A DNA stretch of 64,000 nt from Paractinoplanes tereljensis (GTDB taxonomy: Bacteria; Actinomycetota; Actinomycetes; Mycobacteriales; Micromonosporaceae), in contig NZ_BOMY01000016.1 of NCBI RefSeq assembly GCF_016862435.1, positions 62,001 through 126,000 of the forward strand. The letters are read 5' to 3'. Within the stretch, counting starts at the first letter, position 1, and each line of letters begins with the position of its first letter. Below the pieces are notes generated by a model. That model was not told where the DNA came from and searched no databases. It saw nothing but the letters and a program-made list of their open reading frames with translations. Position numbers and translations under genes: made by a program. Below, one piece after another: positions 1 through 9,465 of the stretch.

Positions 1-6
1 GATGAT

Positions 7-1992
7 TTACCAGGTGGAGGGGGCCGGGGGCGCCACTACCGGGGGACGGTCGTTGCAGGTGATGGTGTTCGGAATCATCCACGGGGCGAGCCAGCCGCCG
101 TCGTTGCCGCCCAGGTCGGCGACCTTGAACTCGGAGCCGGCCGGGGTGAAGTTGAACGATCCGCAGTTGTTGACGCCGACCGCGCCGACGTTGCGGGCGT
201 CGACGTTCTCGAAGGTGGCCGACCCCGCGACCCGGGCACTCAGCACACTCGTACCCGTACCGTCGACCTTGATGTTTTTGAAGTGGGTGTTGGTGATCGA
301 GTAGAGGTCCTTGACCGGCCAGTCGGCCACCAGCATGACCGCGTTGTACGTGTTGTCCAGGAAGTTGTCGCCGACCACCTGGATGTCCGCGTCGATGTTC
401 CTCTCCAGCGCGTAGAGCCAGATCGCGCCGAGTCCGATGTTCCAGTTCAGCTCGTAGGTGCCGGCCCGGACCGTGGTGTTGTCGGTGAACCAGAGGTGCC
501 CGGCGAACGGCTGGGCCCCGAAACGGGAACCGGCGTGCAGGGCGCTGCCCTCTCGGATCGGGTCGGCGATCAGGTTGCCGGAGACCGTGATGTCGGTGCC
601 GCCGTAGATCGCGATGCCGTTGGCCAGCACCGGCGTCTGCACGGTGTTGTGGTCGAACGTGTTGTTGGCGTTGGTCGTGCCCTCGGCCCACATGGCCAGA
701 GCGTCGTCGCCGGTGTTGCGCAGGAAGTTGTTGCGGGCGACCGAGTTGGTGACCCCGGTGTGGAAGTTGAGGCCGTCGGCGATCTGGTCGACGATCACGT
801 TGTTGGTGACGCGGACGTTCGACATCGGACCGTCGAACCACAGACCCACCTTGGTGTGGTGGATGTAGAGGCCGTCGATCGTCGAGTCGGTCATCGCGCC
901 GCCGATGCCGTTGACCTGGTCGGTGTCGATCCGCTCGCGAACGTCACCCTCGATCGCGAAGCCGCTCAGGTGCACGTTGCGCGAACCGCCGTCGGCGACG
1001 TACTTACCGTAGAAACCGACGCCCGAATGGACCGAGTTGTCCGGTGCCGGCGCAGGCAGCGCAATCGAGCGGCCCTTGATGATCGTGTACCAGTTACCGG
1101 CTCCCTCGATCGTCACGTCGTCGACGACGATGTGCCGGTTGACCTGGAAGACACCCGGCGGGACGTAGACCTTCAAATGCGTCTTGCGGGCGAAGGCGAT
1201 CGCCTTGTCGAAGGCCGGCGCCGAGTCCCGCCGCCCGGTCGGGTCGGCCCCGAACAGCAGCACGTTCGCGGCCAGCAGGTTGATCTTCGGAGCGCCCACC
1301 AGCTCGGAGTCGAGCAGGTCGATCACGGTCCAGGCGGCGGCCGACGACGCGGTCAGCCGGACCTTCTCCCCCGCCTGGTAGGTCGCGCCGAGCAGCAGCC
1401 GCTGCTCGTCGTAGAAGTGGCTGGGCCGGAACGGCTTGGTGATCGCCGGCGTCGGCGAGGTCGCGGCCGGCACGCAGGCGCACTCGGTGATCCACCAGTC
1501 CGGGTGCAGCAGGTCCGCGGCCGGGTCGTTGCTGAACGGATATTGGTTGTAGAGCCACGAGTACTGCGAGGTCAGCGACAGGGTCCGGGTGGTGTTGCGG
1601 ACCTTCACGGCCAGCGGCGCGGTGATCCCGCCACCGTTCGGCGCGTCCGGAATGCTGTACCGCACGGTGATCGCGTTGGCCGCCTTGGGCAGCGTGAACT
1701 CGACCCACTGGCCGGGCGCGAGCTTGACCGCGGTGCGGCCGGACGCCTCGGCGGGCAGCGTGTAGGCGGTGCGGTCGGGGCCGATGACGGTGCCGTTGGT
1801 GGCGGCGTTCTCGGCTTCCTGCTCCTGGAAGGCCACGCTCGCACCGCGCCCGGCGACAAGCGCCGGGTCGATGGCCGCGCGGGTGACTTTCGCTTGCGCT
1901 TTTTCCGAGGCGTACGCGGTGCCGGTCGCGCCGACCGCAATGGCGAGGCCGGCCGCCACTGCGGCGGCCAACCGAGATCTCTCCAGAAACAT
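7..1992 (-). CDS. Secreted GH87-like glucanase (right-handed beta-helix)
   Basis: About 661 residues. A signal peptide begins at the ATG at 1992 and ends near an AYAS site. I chose this start because the longer in-frame extension lacks signal-peptide character and a GAGAAAGAG-like ribosome site precedes 1992. A galactose-binding-like region (about 60-240) is followed by a beta-helix with repeated N-x-hydrophobic turns. The motifs DGLNFHTG and TGDDALAMW (Asp429, Asp430) resemble the catalytic Asp cluster of GH87 alpha-1,3-glucanases/mycodextranases. By family it should hydrolyse alpha-glucan outside the cell, perhaps fungal wall; the substrate is inferred. The neighbouring lipoprotein gene is divergent. 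Confidence 0.75.
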   Translation of the reverse strand: MFLERSRLAAAVAAGLAIAVGATGTAYASEKAQAKVTRAAIDPALVAGRGASVAFQEQEAENAATNGTVIGPDRTAYTLPAEASGRTAVKLAPGQWVEFTLPKAANAITVRYSIPDAPNGGGITAPLAVKVRNTTRTLSLTSQYSWLYNQYPFSNDPAADLLHPDWWITECACVPAATSPTPAITKPFRPSHFYDEQRLLLGATYQAGEKVRLTASSAAAWTVIDLLDSELVGAPKINLLAANVLLFGADPTGRRDSAPAFDKAIAFARKTHLKVYVPPGVFQVNRHIVVDDVTIEGAGNWYTIIKGRSIALPAPAPDNSVHSGVGFYGKYVADGGSRNVHLSGFAIEGDVRERIDTDQVNGIGGAMTDSTIDGLYIHHTKVGLWFDGPMSNVRVTNNVIVDQIADGLNFHTGVTNSVARNNFLRNTGDDALAMWAEGTTNANNTFDHNTVQTPVLANGIAIYGGTDITVSGNLIADPIREGSALHAGSRFGAQPFAGHLWFTDNTTVRAGTYELNWNIGLGAIWLYALERNIDADIQVVGDNFLDNTYNAVMLVADWPVKDLYSITNTHFKNIKVDGTGTSVLSARVAGSATFENVDARNVGAVGVNNCGSFNFTPAGSEFKVADLGGNDGGWLAPWMIPNTITCNDRPPVVAPPAPSTW

Positions 1993-2125
1993 GGACGGAG
2001 CTCTTTCTCGAGGGGAGCGACCCTCCAAGCGGGACGGACGCCGGGAGGTGCAGTGACCATAGAATCGCTGTGACGCAGTCCACAAGGTTCGGTCGCATAT
2101 TTTCGGGAGATTGTTCGGTGGTTAC

Positions 2126-3136
2126 ATGAGGCCATCGTTTTCTTGCGGGCTGGCTGCCGCGATCCTGGTGCTTTCACTCAGCGCTTGCAGCAATCACCCG
2201 CTTCGGTGGGAACCGGTCGATCTACCCGGATCCGGCGGCGCCGACCTGCGCGATGCCGCCGACTGCGACGGCCGGTGGTGGGTGGCCGGCGGCCTGCGCG
2301 CGGCCGACGGCAGCACCCGGCCGGCCGCCTGGACCGGCACCGACGCGGGCTGGCAGCCGGTCCCGTTCGACCCGTTGCCGACGAGCTACTACGGCCCGCG
2401 ACAGGTGATCACCAGCGTGGCCTGTGCGAACGGGCGGGTCGCAATGGTCGGCGCGGTGCCCGGCGGCGCCCACGGCAACCCCCGGGTCAGCACCTGGCGG
2501 CTCGCCGGCGACCGGATGGTGGAGAACCCGGCGCCGTTCGAGACGTACGGCGGGGACACCGCGGTCGACGTCGGCCCGATCGCGGCCGGACCGGCCGGTT
2601 TCGCCATCGCCGGCAACCGGACCAGCGGCGCCGCCGCCTGGCTGTCCCCCGACGGCCGCACCTTCACCCTGCACGAGAACGACTCCGGGCTGGCCGGCGA
2701 CACCGCCGCCCGCGACTCGATCACCCTGCCGGACGGCCGGTGGGCGGTGTTCGGTGGTGTCGGTGGGAAGGCTGCCGCGTTTCTTCCCCAAGATCAGGGT
2801 TGGACCCGTGAATACCCACCGGCCGAGGACGGGGTCACCGAGATCCAACGGGTGGTCCGGCAGGGCGACGAGGTGGTCGCGGCCGGCATCCACGACACCG
2901 AGTTCCAGATCTGGCACCGGCGCGGCGGCACCTGGACGGCCGGCGAGACGTTCGGCGGGGACCCGGCCGGCGTCCGGTCGCTGGCCATCGCGGGCGGGCG
3001 GCCGGTGCTGGTCGGCGGCGGGCTGTGGATCGACGGGAAGAGCACCACCGCGCCCGGCACCCCGGTCGCGGTGGCCGGTCGTGGCGACGTGCTGCTGCTG
3101 GTCGCGACCGACCGGATCTGGCGGGCAAAACTCTGA
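2126..3136 (+). CDS. Lipoprotein with beta-propeller-like repeats
   Basis: About 336 residues with an N-terminal hydrophobic stretch and a lipobox LSAC (Cys21 from the ATG at 2126), so it should be lipid-anchored outside the membrane. The body has repeated blocks of the kind W-x-P-V, G-x-A-x-V-G-G and AAW-x-S-P-D-G-R, suggesting blades of a sialidase-like or WD-like propeller, but I see no catalytic motif. A TTG at 2111 sits directly on a GGGAGA and is less likely as a start; GGTGG precedes the ATG. Function unknown. The gene is divergent from the GH87-like gene and 50 bp upstream of the EAL-HDOD gene. Confidence 0.6.
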   Translation: MRPSFSCGLAAAILVLSLSACSNHPLRWEPVDLPGSGGADLRDAADCDGRWWVAGGLRAADGSTRPAAWTGTDAGWQPVPFDPLPTSYYGPRQVITSVACANGRVAMVGAVPGGAHGNPRVSTWRLAGDRMVENPAPFETYGGDTAVDVGPIAAGPAGFAIAGNRTSGAAAWLSPDGRTFTLHENDSGLAGDTAARDSITLPDGRWAVFGGVGGKAAAFLPQDQGWTREYPPAEDGVTEIQRVVRQGDEVVAAGIHDTEFQIWHRRGGTWTAGETFGGDPAGVRSLAIAGGRPVLVGGGLWIDGKSTTAPGTPVAVAGRGDVLLLVATDRIWRAKL

Positions 3137-3186
3137 CTCTTGGCGTTTTCGTCAGATCTTCCGGTCACCGACCGATTGCAAGCGGT

Positions 3187-4407
3187 GTGAAACCATCGGC
3201 ACCCTCGGACGGCACCCAGCTGGTGCACGTGGGCCGTCAGCCGATCTTCGACGTCCACGGCGACGTCGTCGCCTATGAGCTGCTGTTCCGCGGCAGCATG
3301 GACGCCGTTGCGGCCGGCCGGCAGGACACCTACGCGACAAGCACGGTAATGGTGAACGCGTTCACCGAGTTCGGCATCCGCGAGGTCGCCGGCGACCGGC
3401 TCTGCTTCATCAACCTGACCCGGGAGTTCCTGGTCGGCAACATCGCGCTGCCGTTCGGCCCGGAACAGGTCGTCCTCGAGGTCCTGGAGACCGTGCAGAT
3501 GGACGCCGAGGTGGTCGCCGGGATCACCGCGCTCAGCAACGCCGGCTACCGGATCGCGCTCGACGACTTCGTCTGGGGATCCGGCCACGAGGTGCTGTTC
3601 GGCCTGGCCTCATACGTGAAGCTGGACCTGCTCGACGGCGACCTGTCCCGCCTCGACGAGGTGGTCGACGCCTGCCGCGAGTACCCCAACATCCAGATCG
3701 TGGCCGAGCGCCTGGAGACCGAGGAGCAGCTGGCCATCGCCGAGAAGTACGGCATGGAACTGCGCCAGGGCTATGCGCTCAGCCACCCCCAGGTGCTCAC
3801 CGTGGCCAGCCTGTCCCCGTCCCGGCTGCGCCGGCTGGAGCTGGTCGGCGCGCTCAGCGACAGCGACCCGGACCTGCACAAGATCGTCAACATCATCGCC
3901 AGCGACCCGCCGCTGTCCCTGCGGGTGCTGCGGGCCAGCAACTCGGTCGCGGCCGGGCACGCCAACCGGGTCTCCTCGGTGCGCCAGGCCGTGGTCATGG
4001 TCGGCCTGCCGCACATCCGGCAGTGGGCGCTGCTGATGGCGCTGGACGACGCGTCCAACACCACCGAGGAGCACATGCTGGCCGTGCTCACCCGGGCCCG
4101 GCTCTGCGAGAACATCGCCACCTGGTTCGGTGCCTCGTCGGACGGCGCGTTCATGGCCGGCGTGATCAGCGGCGTGGCCCACCTGCTGGAGATCCCCCCG
4201 GAGTCGATGTCCGAGCAGTTCCCGCTGGCGCCCGCGATCGTGGCCGCGCTGACCGAGGGCACCGGCCGGCTGGGCCGGGTGCTGCGCGCGGTGGACGCCT
4301 ACGAGAAGGGCGAGTTCGGCACGTTCGACCTGGCCGGCCAGTACATGGACGCGGTCCGCTGGTCGACCCGGGCGCTGGCCCAGTCCAACCGGCTGGCTGC
4401 CGCCTAG
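3187..4407 (+). CDS. EAL-HDOD signalling protein
   Basis: About 406 residues. The N-terminal half is a divergent EAL domain: the EAL signature reads YELLFRG, while ALDDF and a KLDLL segment are kept. It is therefore probably not an active c-di-GMP phosphodiesterase. The C-terminal half is an HDOD domain (PPLSLRVLRASNS, VRQAVVMVGLPHIRQWALL). This YuxH-type architecture is usually a signalling adaptor. The GTG at 3187 is chosen because homology to VGRQPIFD starts about 13 residues later; the ribosome site is weak, so the start is uncertain. Its stop overlaps that of the convergent sigma gene by 4 bp. Confidence 0.85.
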   Translation: MKPSAPSDGTQLVHVGRQPIFDVHGDVVAYELLFRGSMDAVAAGRQDTYATSTVMVNAFTEFGIREVAGDRLCFINLTREFLVGNIALPFGPEQVVLEVLETVQMDAEVVAGITALSNAGYRIALDDFVWGSGHEVLFGLASYVKLDLLDGDLSRLDEVVDACREYPNIQIVAERLETEEQLAIAEKYGMELRQGYALSHPQVLTVASLSPSRLRRLELVGALSDSDPDLHKIVNIIASDPPLSLRVLRASNSVAAGHANRVSSVRQAVVMVGLPHIRQWALLMALDDASNTTEEHMLAVLTRARLCENIATWFGASSDGAFMAGVISGVAHLLEIPPESMSEQFPLAPAIVAALTEGTGRLGRVLRAVDAYEKGEFGTFDLAGQYMDAVRWSTRALAQSNRLAAA

Positions 4408-5537
4408 AGCTCGGCCGCCCGGGCCAGCAGGGCCCGGCGCTCGACCTCCGAGGGCGCCACCGCGGCCGCCTCGCGGAACAGGTCAGCGGCCCGGTCCCGG
4501 TCGCCGGCCTTGGCGGTCAGGTCGGCCTCGATGGCGACCGCCGGGTAGCCCTCGAAGCCGGCCAGCAGCGCCAGACCCGACTGCGGGCCGAACGCGTAGC
4601 CGTGCGCCACCGCCCGGTTCAGCTCGACCATCGGCGTGGGCTGGATCCGGGCCAGTTGGTCGTACCAGCCGGCGATGGACCGCCAGTCGCTGCCGGCCGC
4701 GCCATGACCGGCCGCGATGTGAGCCTGGATGGCGTACGGGCCGGTTACCGGCGTGCGTTCCAGCAACGCCCGCCCCTCCGCGATCGACTCGTGATCCCAG
4801 CGGGACCGGTCCTGCCGATCCAGCGGCACCAGGTCACCGACCGCGTCCCGGCGCGCGTGCCGCCGCGAGTGCTGCAGCAGGAACAGCGCCAGCAGCGCGG
4901 CCACCTCCGGCTCGGCCGGCATCAGCCCGGTCAGCAGCCGGGCCAGCCGGATCGCCTCGTCCGCGAACGCCGGTTCGCCGTCCGCGTCGTACCCCCGGGT
5001 GAAGAGCAGGTAGAGGACGGCCAGGACCCCGGGCAGGCGCTCGGTGAGCGCCACGCCCGAGGGCACCCGGTACGGGATCCGCGCCTCGGTGATCTTCGAC
5101 TTGGCCCGGGTGATCCGCCGGGTCATGGCCGACTCGCTGACCAGGAAGACCCGGGCGATGTCCGCGGTCGGCACTCCCCCGACGGTCCGCAGGGTCAGGG
5201 CGACCCGGGCCTCGAGCGCGAGCGCGGGATGGCAGCAGGTGAAGATCAGCCGGAGCCGGTCGTCCTCGATCTCGTGCTGCTCACCGGGGTGGAAGAGCAT
5301 CGCGACCTCCCGGAGCTTGGCCTGTTCGACGGAGGAGCGGCGAAGCACGTCGACGGCCCGGTTCCGGGCGACCGTCATCAGCCAGCCGCCCGGGTTGTCG
5401 GGTGTTCCGTCGCGCGGCCACCGCTCCAGGGCGGCCGCCATCGCCTCCTGGGCGCAGTCCTCGGCCAGGTTCCAGTCCCCGGTCAGCCGGATCAGGGTGG
5501 CCACGATCCGGCCGTAGGAGTCGGGGAGATCCGTCAT
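4404..5537 (-). CDS. ECF42-type RNA polymerase sigma factor
   Basis: About 377 residues, roughly twice the size of a minimal ECF sigma factor. Region 2 (DWNLAEDCAQEAMAAALERW, RNRAVDVLRR) and region 4 (GVPTADIARVFLVSESAMTRR) are followed by a long C-terminal helical domain (about 180-377) containing GPYAIQAHIAAGH and ELNRAVA. This layout is typical of ECF42, which usually lacks a classical anti-sigma factor and is encoded beside a DGPF protein. The ATG at 5537 overlaps the DGPF gene stop (ATGA), implying translational coupling. The regulon is not known from the sequence. Confidence 0.9.
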   Translation of the reverse strand: MTDLPDSYGRIVATLIRLTGDWNLAEDCAQEAMAAALERWPRDGTPDNPGGWLMTVARNRAVDVLRRSSVEQAKLREVAMLFHPGEQHEIEDDRLRLIFTCCHPALALEARVALTLRTVGGVPTADIARVFLVSESAMTRRITRAKSKITEARIPYRVPSGVALTERLPGVLAVLYLLFTRGYDADGEPAFADEAIRLARLLTGLMPAEPEVAALLALFLLQHSRRHARRDAVGDLVPLDRQDRSRWDHESIAEGRALLERTPVTGPYAIQAHIAAGHGAAGSDWRSIAGWYDQLARIQPTPMVELNRAVAHGYAFGPQSGLALLAGFEGYPAVAIEADLTAKAGDRDRAADLFREAAAVAPSEVERRALLARAAEL

Positions 5538-5860
5538 CCGTGGTACGGGCGGAGCTCGAGCCGGCCGTTGTAGGCCATCGGGTGCGCGGCGGCCACCGCG
5601 ATCGCCTCGTCGAGGTCGGCGCACTCCAGGATGTCGAAGCCCACGATGACCTCCTTGGTCTCGGCGAACGGCCCGTCGCTGAGCAGAACCTCACCGCCGC
5701 GGACCCGGACCGTGGTGGCCGACGACGGGCTCACCAACTGGTTGCCGGCGACCCGGCGGCCGGACGCGTCGTTCTCGGCGACCCACGTGAAGATGTCCGG
5801 GACGATCGACTCGTCGGTCTCCGGCTCGGTGTCGGTGCAGACGAACATCATGTACTTCAT
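5534..5860 (-). CDS. DGPF-motif YCII-related protein
   Basis: 108 residues, full length for the family. The small ferredoxin-like YCII fold is indicated by the MKYMMFVC start, and the diagnostic SDGPFAETKE lies at about residues 61-70. A GAGGA ribosome site lies upstream of the ATG at 5860. These proteins are conserved partners of ECF42 sigma factors; a regulatory or small-molecule-binding role has been proposed but the mechanism is not established. It is the first gene of the two-gene operon. Confidence 0.9.
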   Translation of the reverse strand: MKYMMFVCTDTEPETDESIVPDIFTWVAENDASGRRVAGNQLVSPSSATTVRVRGGEVLLSDGPFAETKEVIVGFDILECADLDEAIAVAAAHPMAYNGRLELRPYHG

Positions 5861-5941
5861 CGCTGTCCTCTTCCCTCAGGTTGACTTCCACCCAGGTGAC
5901 GAACGGCCGGACCCGATCCGGACAGCCGGTCGAAAAAACTT

Positions 5942-6835
5942 TTAGAAAGGTGCGTTGAACGGCGTGATCACCTGCACGGCCGCCGGGTGCGACCGGACCG
6001 GGCCGGGCAGCGCGCCCTGCGCCCGCAGGATGGCCAGGCCCGCGTTCCGTACGTCGGCGCGCAGGTCATGATGCAGGACCGCGGAGAGTTTGTGTGCCCG
6101 CAGCAGCGCGGCATTGGTGTCGTCGAGGCCGTGCGCGACGAAGACGTCGTAGATGCGGTGCTGCTCGGCGTAGGCGTCGACGACCCGGGCAGCATTCCCG
6201 GCCGGCGCGTAGACCGCCCGGATAGCCGGGTTGCCGGCCAGCACCTGGTCGACCGCCGCCGCCTCGATCAACCGGCGGGCGGTCATCGCGGCCCGGAAGC
6301 CGGCCACCCGTTCCTCTTCGCCATCGTCGCCGGCGCCGCGCACCACAAGCACCTCCCCGGCCCGGTCGGCGAGCCACTGGCCGACCAGGTAGGCGGCGGT
6401 GGCCCCGGCATCGGCCTGGTCGATGCCGGCGAACGCGACCCGCTTGCTGTCCGGCAGGTCGGTGCCGAGGGTGACCACCGGCACCTCGGCCCGGCCGATC
6501 GCCTCGACGATCTCCGGGGTGTCCGGCGCGGTCAGGAGCACGCCCTGCGACCTGGCCCGGGTCAGCACGTCCACGGCGGCGGCCACCGGGTGGAAGCGGG
6601 GACTGAGCACCACCGGGAGCTCGGTCTCGAGGACCAGCCGGACAGCGTCAGCCGTGTTCTCCGGGACGACGACGTCGATCGGGAAGCCTTCTTGTCCCAG
6701 GGCCGCGATCGCCCGGTGGACCTCGCGGGCCGTGCTCTCCCGCACCCCGCCGCGCTGATGCAGCACGCGATCCACGGTGGCCTCGCTGAGGCCGGCCCGG
6801 GCGGCGATCTCGCGAATCCGGTACGGGTGCTTCAC
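5942..6835 (-). CDS. LacI-family transcriptional regulator
   Basis: About 297 residues. The N-terminal LacI helix-turn-helix reads YRIREIAARAGLSEATVDRV, followed by a periplasmic-binding-like effector domain (IDVVVPEN, GVLLTAPDT, DQADAGATAAYLVGQWLADR). The GTG at 6835 puts the HTH at residue 4, as expected; a clear Shine-Dalgarno site is lacking. No sugar transport or metabolic gene adjoins it, so its ligand and targets cannot be read from context. It lies 49 bp downstream of the degenerate sensor gene and may be co-transcribed with it. Confidence 0.85.
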   Translation of the reverse strand: MKHPYRIREIAARAGLSEATVDRVLHQRGGVRESTAREVHRAIAALGQEGFPIDVVVPENTADAVRLVLETELPVVLSPRFHPVAAAVDVLTRARSQGVLLTAPDTPEIVEAIGRAEVPVVTLGTDLPDSKRVAFAGIDQADAGATAAYLVGQWLADRAGEVLVVRGAGDDGEEERVAGFRAAMTARRLIEAAAVDQVLAGNPAIRAVYAPAGNAARVVDAYAEQHRIYDVFVAHGLDDTNAALLRAHKLSAVLHHDLRADVRNAGLAILRAQGALPGPVRSHPAAVQVITPFNAPF

Positions 6836-6884
6836 GCCGTACAGGATGAGGGGTTTTTGAGGTTTTATGGAAGGTCTTTGATGC

Positions 6885-7775
6885 TTACGAGTGCGACTTG
6901 GGGCTGAGGTCGTCCACCAGAGTGACGATCCGGCGGTACTCGGTCTGGATCGCGGCGAGGACCAGATGGCGCTGGGTATCCGGCAGGTGCGGGTTGTCCA
7001 GCAGCTGGTCAAGGCCCTCGCCGAGGCCCGCGAGGGGCGCGCGGAGGGTCTCCGCGGCCTCCTTGGCGAAGTGCTCGGTCGCCTCCTGGGCCGCGTCGCT
7101 GGCGAGTTGCTCGCGGTCGGGGATGTTCATCCGGTCCAGCGCCTCGTTGAGCGCCAGGCCGAGGTCGGCGACCTCGGGCGGACTGGTGACCACCGGCAAC
7201 CGCTGGGTCGGGGCGTCCGGCGAGATCGCCTGCGCGCCCTGGGCGAGCTTGACCAGCGGCCGCATCACGAGGCCGCCGACGAACCAGGTGCCGACCGCGG
7301 CGATGATCGCGGCCAGGACCACAATGAGATCAATCATCCTGACATTTCCGTCATGTTGATCCTCCACATCTCGGAGGTCGATCAAGACCTGCAGCTGTAC
7401 GCCGGTCTTGAGCGTTTCGGCCCATGAGCGCCAATGTGAACCGTCTTCAGCGGTAACGGTGGAATAGCCGTCCTTGACCGGGTCCGAGAACTTGGTCTTG
7501 GCGCCGACCAACGCCTTCTGTCCGGAACCGTCCAGCAGGCGCACCGCGAAGGTGCCGTCGGTGGGCAGCGAGCCGGACTTCGTCGCGGTCGTGCGCACCT
7601 GCGCCGCGCGGGTCGCGAGAGTCGCGTCCACCGCGTCGCGATCGCGATGATCGGCGTACAGAACGATCGCCAGACCGGCCAGCGCCACCACCAGGGCGAC
7701 GACCGCCGTGATGGCTAGCGTCAGTTGTACGCGAATGGTCCTGGGCCGGAAAACCCGAGGTAGCGGCTCTGGCAC
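6885..7775 (-). CDS. Degenerate sensor-kinase-like membrane protein without ATPase domain
   Basis: 296 residues. TM1 is at about 16-42, an extracytoplasmic sensor at 43-146, TM2 at about 147-168, then a HAMP-like segment (GLVMRPLVKLAQGAQAI) and a helical hairpin to the C-terminus. The hairpin resembles a HisKA dimerisation domain, but the phospho-acceptor His expected before LRAPL is Ala/Glu (AAETLRAPLAGL), and the protein ends without N, G1 or G2 boxes. It therefore cannot be a functional kinase. GTG start at 7775 with GGTAGGGAC upstream. No response regulator is adjacent. Confidence 0.7.
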   Translation of the reverse strand: MPEPLPRVFRPRTIRVQLTLAITAVVALVVALAGLAIVLYADHRDRDAVDATLATRAAQVRTTATKSGSLPTDGTFAVRLLDGSGQKALVGAKTKFSDPVKDGYSTVTAEDGSHWRSWAETLKTGVQLQVLIDLRDVEDQHDGNVRMIDLIVVLAAIIAAVGTWFVGGLVMRPLVKLAQGAQAISPDAPTQRLPVVTSPPEVADLGLALNEALDRMNIPDREQLASDAAQEATEHFAKEAAETLRAPLAGLGEGLDQLLDNPHLPDTQRHLVLAAIQTEYRRIVTLVDDLSPKSHS

Positions 7776-7846
7776 GTCCCTACCTACCGTCGAAATACGT
7801 GGGGGGCGGCTAAGAATCGCAGGCTCGGGTTACGCTGTAAAGGCCC

Positions 7847-7950
7847 GGCCGAGAGGCGCTGCAACGGACCCAAGCTCATCTGTGGGGTCCGCCACGCTCG
7901 GCCGCCGGCTTGCTGACGCAAGGGCGCCTCCTGAGAGGGAGGAGCCCTCT
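7847..7950 (+). promoter_or_regulatory. SAH riboswitch controlling ahcY
   Basis: The leader of ahcY matches the SAH-riboswitch consensus: GAGGCGCTGCAAC at 7853-7865, with a long stem GGCCGAG (7847-7853) to CTCGGCC (7897-7903), an inner hairpin GGACCC/GGGTCC (7866-7871/7885-7890), and CGCAAGGGCGCCTC downstream. GAGGCGC (7853-7859) is exactly complementary to GCGCCTC (7924-7930), as expected for the pseudoknot/second helix. A -10-like TACGCT (7831-7836) would start transcription just before the aptamer. The expression platform can pair CTCCT (7928-7932) with the Shine-Dalgarno AGGAG (7940-7944); aptamer folding would take those bases and free the site, giving an ON switch. Confidence 0.88.
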
Positions 7951-7952
7951 TC

Positions 7953-9409
<1,457 letters not shown>

Positions 9410-9410
<1 letters not shown>

Positions 9411-9465
9411 TCTTTCTAGGTTTGTGACGGGCCGCGCTGTATGGCGCGGCCCGTCATAGAAAGAT
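9410..9465. terminator. Terminator palindrome after ahcY
   Basis: A 13-bp GC-rich stem (9425-9437 with 9444-9456, TGACGGGCCGCGC) is nested inside a second inverted repeat, ATCTTTCTA (9410-9418) with TAGAAAGAT (9457-9465). The outer arm contains the first two bases of the antiporter start codon, so terminator and downstream translation start overlap. Confidence 0.75.

Noticed and set aside
283..2073. 596-codon open frame on the plus strand opposite the GH87-like gene
   Set aside because: Composition is Val/Arg/Asp-rich antisense shadow; the minus-strand product has a signal peptide and family motifs.
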